From positions 62,001 through 126,000 of the forward strand of contig NZ_JARQXB010000009.1 in NCBI RefSeq assembly GCF_029543105.1: a stretch of DNA of 64,000 bases, given 5' to 3'. Position 1 is the stretch's first letter, and every line of letters begins with the position of its first letter. Both the position numbers and the translations under genes were made by a program. The DNA is from Stenotrophomonas sp. HITSZ_GD. GTDB lineage: Bacteria; Pseudomonadota; Gammaproteobacteria; Xanthomonadales; Xanthomonadaceae. Positions 59,581 through 64,000 of the stretch are shown in pieces. The notes below the pieces were generated by a model. That model searched no databases. It saw nothing but the letters and a program-made list of their open reading frames with translations, and was not told the origin of the DNA.

Positions 59581-60093
59581 ATGAACAAGTCCACCCGCGT
59601 CCTGCTTGTTTCGCTGCTGTCTGTTGCCGCTCTGGCCGGCTGTTCGAAGAAGGTCAAGGAGCAGCCGCAGGCTGCTACTGACACCGGCACCACTGTCCCG
59701 GCCCAGCCGTCGACCTCCGGCCTGTACGGCCCGGGCGACCTGGATACCGACGCTTGCCTGCGTCAGCGCGTCGTCTACTTCGACTTCGACCAGGACACCG
59801 TGAAGCCGGAGTTCCAGGCCATCATGGCCTGCCACGCCAAGTACCTGCGTGACCGTCCGTCCTCGCGCATCACCCTGGAAGGCAACACCGACGAGCGCGG
59901 CTCGCGTGCCTACAACCAGGCCCTGGGCGAGCGTCGTGGCAACGGCGTGTCCTCGGCCCTGCAGGCCAACGGCGGCTCGGGCAGCCAGCTGACCGTGGTC
60001 AGCTACGGCGAAGAGCGTCCGGTGTGCACCGACTCGAACGAGGCCTGCTGGTCGCAGAACCGTCGCGTCGAGATCGTCTACACCGCGAAGTAA
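59581..60093 (+). CDS. pal: Peptidoglycan-associated lipoprotein Pal
   Basis: Pal anchors the outer membrane to peptidoglycan and partners TolB. The 170-residue product has a lipobox ending LAALAGC (Cys21), and an OmpA-like domain with YFDFDQDTVKPEFQAIMACH, ITLEGNTDERGSRAYNQALG and the peptidoglycan-binding Asp/Arg. AT-rich sequence before it (TTAATATTTCGC) may hold a promoter. Confidence 0.97.
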   Translation: MNKSTRVLLVSLLSVAALAGCSKKVKEQPQAATDTGTTVPAQPSTSGLYGPGDLDTDACLRQRVVYFDFDQDTVKPEFQAIMACHAKYLRDRPSSRITLEGNTDERGSRAYNQALGERRGNGVSSALQANGGSGSQLTVVSYGEERPVCTDSNEACWSQNRRVEIVYTAK

Positions 60094-60099
60094 GCAGTC

Positions 60100-60924
60100 A
60101 TGCTGCTCCGGGTAATCACTACCCTGGCCGTCGCGGCGACCCTCGTGGTCGCCGCGCCGGTGCATGCGCAGCGCGCCAGCCTCGCCGACCGCGTGGCCGT
60201 GCTCGAAGCGCAGGCCAACAACAGCCAGGCCAATACCGATCTGCTCAACCAGCTGCAGGAACTGCGCTCGACCGTGCAGAGCCTCCAGTCGACCGTGGAG
60301 CAGCTGCAGCACGAGAACGAACAGCTCAAGCAAACCAGCAAGGACCAGTACCTGGACCTCGATGGCCGCTTGAACCGGCTGGAAGGCACCGGCGGCGCGA
60401 TGCCCGCACTGCCCCCGGCCAACCCTCCGGCCCCCGCGCCGGCGGCCAAGCCCGCCGCCAAGCCGGCCAGTGCGGCCACCCAGGAACGCGCCCCTTCCGT
60501 ACACGGCGACCCGGGCGCGCTGGCGGCCAGCGGCGACGAGCGCACGGCCTACAACGTCGCCTTCGACGCGTTGAAGAACGGCAAGTACGACGATTCCGCG
60601 CAGCTGTTCCAGAGCTTCCTGGAGCTCTACCCCAACGGCGTCTATACGCCGAACGCGCTGTACTGGCTGGGCGAAAGCTACTACGCCACCCGCAATTTCC
60701 AGTTGGCCGAGGCGCAGTTCCGCGACCTGCTGGCGCGTTACCCGACCCACGACAAGGCCGCCGGCGGCCTGCTCAAGCTGGGCCTGTCCCAGTATGGCGA
60801 AGGCGACTCGCGCGCCGCCGAAGACACCCTGCAGCAGGTCATCAGCCGCTATCCCGGCACCGACGCCGCCCGCGTGGCGCAGGACCGGCTGCATTCGATC
60901 CAGATCGGCCAGGCCCTGCGCTGA
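60100..60924 (+). CDS. cpoB: Cell division coordinator CpoB (YbgF)
   Basis: CpoB co-ordinates peptidoglycan synthesis and outer-membrane constriction with Tol-Pal. The 274-residue product has a signal peptide (ITTLAVAATLVVAAPVHAQ), an N-terminal coiled coil (LADRVAVLEAQANN ... LQSTVEQLQHENEQL), a Pro/Ala linker and C-terminal TPR repeats (FDALKNGKYDDSAQLFQSFL, LYPNGVYTPNALYWLGESYY). It follows pal by 6 bases. Confidence 0.93.
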   Translation: MLLRVITTLAVAATLVVAAPVHAQRASLADRVAVLEAQANNSQANTDLLNQLQELRSTVQSLQSTVEQLQHENEQLKQTSKDQYLDLDGRLNRLEGTGGAMPALPPANPPAPAPAAKPAAKPASAATQERAPSVHGDPGALAASGDERTAYNVAFDALKNGKYDDSAQLFQSFLELYPNGVYTPNALYWLGESYYATRNFQLAEAQFRDLLARYPTHDKAAGGLLKLGLSQYGEGDSRAAEDTLQQVISRYPGTDAARVAQDRLHSIQIGQALR

Positions 60925-60970
60925 TCCCCCTCGCGTTCTCCTTTGCCGGGCGGGCGCATAATTCCCCGCC

Positions 60971-61651
60971 ATGAACGCCGCCGTTCCCAGTGAGATCGTC
61001 CAGTCGCCCTTGCCGCGATTGAAGATCACCGAAATTTTCCTTTCCCTGCAGGGCGAAGCTGACACCGCCGGCTGGCCGACCGTGTTCGTGCGTCTGACCG
61101 GCTGCCCGCTGCGTTGCCAATACTGCGACACCGCCTACGCCTTCCATGGCGGGGAGTGGTGGGATATCGACGACATCGTGAGCCACGTCCTGGCCCAGGG
61201 CGTGCGGCACGTGTGCGTGACCGGCGGCGAGCCGCTGGCGCAGAAGCGCTGCCTGGTGCTGCTGCGCCGGCTGTGCGACGCCGGGTTGGACGTGTCGTTG
61301 GAGACCTCCGGCGCGCTGGACGTGGCCGAGGTCGATCCGCGCGTTTCGCGCGTGGTCGACATCAAGACGCCCGGCTCGGCCGAGGAACACCGCAACCGCT
61401 GGGAGAACCTGCCGCTGCTCACCGCGCGCGACCAGATCAAGTTCGTGCTGTGCAGCCGCGCCGACTACGAATGGGCGCGCGAGATCGTGCGCGCGCGTGG
61501 GCTGGACCGCGTGTGCACCGTGTGGTTCTCGCCCAGCAAGAGCGAGGTCTCCCCGCGCGAACTGGCGGACTGGATCGTCGCCGACCGCCTGCCGGTGCGC
61601 TTCCAGATGCAGCTGCACAAGCTGCTCTGGAACGACGAACCCGGCCGTTGA
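60971..61651 (+). CDS. queE: 7-carboxy-7-deazaguanine synthase QueE
   Basis: QueE is a radical SAM enzyme making 7-carboxy-7-deazaguanine in the queuosine pathway. The 226-residue product has the CxxxCxxC cluster motif CPLRCQYCDTAYAFHGGEWW (Cys45, 49, 52) and GGEPLAQK (SAM binding). It follows cpoB after 46 bases and precedes queC. Confidence 0.93.
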   Translation: MNAAVPSEIVQSPLPRLKITEIFLSLQGEADTAGWPTVFVRLTGCPLRCQYCDTAYAFHGGEWWDIDDIVSHVLAQGVRHVCVTGGEPLAQKRCLVLLRRLCDAGLDVSLETSGALDVAEVDPRVSRVVDIKTPGSAEEHRNRWENLPLLTARDQIKFVLCSRADYEWAREIVRARGLDRVCTVWFSPSKSEVSPRELADWIVADRLPVRFQMQLHKLLWNDEPGR

Positions 61652-61713
61652 CCCGCGCGGCCTGCCACGCGCTGGCGTAGGCTTGTCCCCCTCCCCCGAG
61701 CACCCGCCTTCCC

Positions 61714-62382
61714 ATGAAAAAAGCCGTCGTCCTCCTTTCCGGTGGCATGGATTCCGCCGCCGTCGTCGCCATCGCCCGCGAGCAGGGCTTTGCCGTGCAT
61801 GCGCTGAGCGTGCGCTACGGCCAGCGCCATACCTCCGAACTGGACGCCGCCGCGCGCGTGGCGCGGGCGCTGGGCGTGGTCGCGCACAAGGTGGTGGACG
61901 TGGACCTGCGCAGCATCGGCGGCTCGGCGCTGACGGACGATGCCATCGACGTGCCGGAGGCGGGCGGGGACGGCATCCCTTCGACGTACGTGCCCGCGCG
62001 CAACACCATCATGCTGTCGCTGGCCCTGGGCTGGGCGGAAGTGCTGGGCGCCCACGACCTCTTCTGCGGCGTCAACGCGGTGGATTATTCCGGCTACCCG
62101 GATTGCCGGCCGGAGTTCATCGCCGCGTTCGAGGCGCTGGCCAACCTGGCCACCAAGGCCGGCGTGGAAGGCGCGGGCCTGCGCGTGCACGCGCCGCTGC
62201 AGTTCCTTAGCAAGGCGGACATCGTGCGCGAGGGCGTGCGCCTGGGCGTGGATTTCGGCCTGACGGTGTCCTGCTACCAGGCCGATGCCGACGGCCGCGC
62301 ATGCGGCCACTGCGATGCATGCCGCCTGCGCGCGGCCGGTTTCGCCGATGCGGGCGTGCCGGACCCCACGCACTACGCCTGA
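61714..62382 (+). CDS. queC: 7-cyano-7-deazaguanine synthase QueC
   Basis: QueC makes preQ0 from 7-carboxy-7-deazaguanine, ATP and ammonia. The 222-residue product has the P-loop [15 protein letters not shown] and a C-terminal zinc-binding cluster ([18 protein letters not shown]). No preQ1 riboswitch is seen upstream. With queE it supplies two steps of queuosine synthesis. Confidence 0.95.
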   Translation: MKKAVVLLSGGMDSAAVVAIAREQGFAVHALSVRYGQRHTSELDAAARVARALGVVAHKVVDVDLRSIGGSALTDDAIDVPEAGGDGIPSTYVPARNTIMLSLALGWAEVLGAHDLFCGVNAVDYSGYPDCRPEFIAAFEALANLATKAGVEGAGLRVHAPLQFLSKADIVREGVRLGVDFGLTVSCYQADADGRACGHCDACRLRAAGFADAGVPDPTHYA

Positions 62383-62392
62383 ACCCCAGGAC

Positions 62393-62421
62393 TTCGCCCC
62401 CGGCGCGCCCTGGGGTAGAAT
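62393..62421 (+). promoter_or_regulatory. Putative tRNA-Lys promoter
   Basis: TTCGCC (62393-62398) and TAGAAT (62416-62421) with a 17-base spacer lie upstream of the tRNA, followed by GC-rich sequence that could be a stringent discriminator. Confidence 0.5.
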
Positions 62422-62449
62422 GCACGCCCCGGTGCAAGGCCGGGCGCGT

Positions 62450-62525
62450 GGGCCGTTAGCTCAGTCGGTAGAGCAGAAGACTTTTAATCTTTTGGTCGAA
62501 GGTTCGAATCCTTCACGGCCCACCA
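62450..62525 (+). tRNA. tRNA-Lys (anticodon TTT)
   Basis: The 76-base gene has a seven-base acceptor stem (GGGCCGT/ACGGCCC), the D-arm TTAGCTCAGTCGGTAGAG, anticodon loop CTTTTAA (anticodon 62483-62485), T-arm GGTTCGAATCC, and encoded CCA (62523-62525). It lies in the gap after queC. Confidence 0.97.
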
Positions 62526-62749
62526 TTTCCCGCGTCGCGCATCCCCCGGTCCCCATGGCATGGCGCCCGCAGGCGTCGAGCCATCCACGAAGCGGCACAG
62601 CGCGATTGCGCTTCCGGCGAAGCCTGCCCGCGCAAGATGGCGCAGCGGCCCCGCAGCAAAATGCGGCGTCGTTTCCGCGTGAAAACCTCCTCATCGGCGC
62701 GCTCACATGCGAGTGCTAAAGTTCGCGCCGTAACGACCCGGGGAGCCCG

Positions 62750-63765
<1,016 letters not shown>

Positions 63766-63769
<4 letters not shown>

Positions 63770-64000
63770 GCGTGCGGGTGATGATCGTCGAGGACGAGTC
63801 CATGATCGCGATGCTCACCGAGGATCTGCTGTCGGACATGGGCTACGAGGTGGAGCCGGCCGTGTCCACCGTGCCGGCGGCGCTGGACATGCTGGGCCAG
63901 GCCAAGATCGACATGGCGCTGCTGGACGTCAACCTCGCCGGCACGCAGTCGTTTCCCATCGCCGACGCGCTGGCGAACAACGGCATTCCTTTCCTCTTCA
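63766..64000 (+). CDS. Response regulator receiver protein, 5' part
   Basis: The window ends inside this gene. The first 78 residues start [20 protein letters not shown] and have the receiver phosphoacceptor Asp54 in ALLDVNLAG. The start ATG overlaps the kinase stop (ATGA), so the two form a two-component pair. The output domain, if any, is beyond the edge; a stand-alone receiver is possible. Confidence 0.93.

Noticed and set aside
62461-62706. Reading frames across the tRNA-Lys gene (minus: GREGFEPSTKRLKVFCSTD; plus: AQSVEQKTFNLLVEGSNPS)
   Set aside because: These are frames through the tRNA itself. The peptides are the well-known spurious products of Lys-tRNA genes.

Overview
The window is 64 kb of GC-rich DNA with gene orders typical of the Xanthomonadaceae/Lysobacteraceae (Gammaproteobacteria). 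The clues are pilS next to sucCD, several large TonB-dependent receptors, an ampR-class A beta-lactamase pair with a Tat-type leader as in Stenotrophomonas, a riboswitch-led btuB-cob operon, and yebC-ruvCA-kup-ruvB-ybgC-tolQRAB-pal-cpoB-queEC. A REP-type hairpin (GTAGGAGCGGCTTCAGCCGC) also fits. A genus cannot be fixed from sequence alone. Almost all of it is coding. No phage, transposase, CRISPR array or plasmid gene was found.

Layout. 1-7.3 kb: the 5' end of pilS, then sucCD, nadE, bamD, rluD and pgeF. 7.3-11.2 kb: a minus-strand otsB-GH15-otsA trehalose operon. 11.4-18.3 kb: a TonB receptor, a DUF3574 lipoprotein, a permease, a DUF3014 protein, a secreted metallopeptidase and a small GIY-YIG protein. 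18.4-21.1 kb: clpB behind a heat-shock promoter. 21.1-21.6 kb: two large palindromic repeats. 21.66-31.9 kb: a cobalamin riboswitch followed by btuB, two BtuM-like membrane proteins, btuR, cbiB, cobD, cobQ, cobU, cobT, cobC and cobS. Several junctions overlap by only 4 bases. 32-40 kb: an AraC/GyrI regulator, a YbaL-type antiporter, a second copy of the palindromic repeat, a REP hairpin and two tandem TonB receptors. 40.2-45.6 kb: an ABC-F protein, a decayed betaine/choline transporter end, ampR-bla, fmdB and a DUF3011 protein. 45.7-50.3 kb: aspS, an acetyltransferase, a secreted phosphoesterase, an I78-type lipoprotein and an alpha/beta hydrolase. 50.3-62.4 kb: yebC, ruvC, ruvA, kup, ruvB, ybgC, tolQRAB, pal, cpoB, queE and queC. 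62.4-64 kb: tRNA-Lys(TTT), then an HWE-family histidine kinase and the start of its response regulator.

How the parts work together. BtuB (outer membrane) and the BtuM-like proteins (inner membrane) would bring corrinoids in. BtuR adenosylates them, and CobQ/CbiB/CobD/CobU/CobT/CobC/CobS complete the nucleotide loop. No corrin-ring genes are present, so this looks like a salvage operon repressed by B12 through the riboswitch. RuvABC resolves Holliday junctions. Tol-Pal/CpoB maintains the envelope during division. QueC and QueE belong to the queuosine pathway. AmpR would induce the beta-lactamase in response to cell-wall fragments.

The least expected items are the tandem BtuM-like pair, the two-copy nested palindromic repeat whose long arms differ between copies but stay perfectly paired, the betaT-like pseudogene fragment, and the operator-like palindrome before the first TonB receptor.
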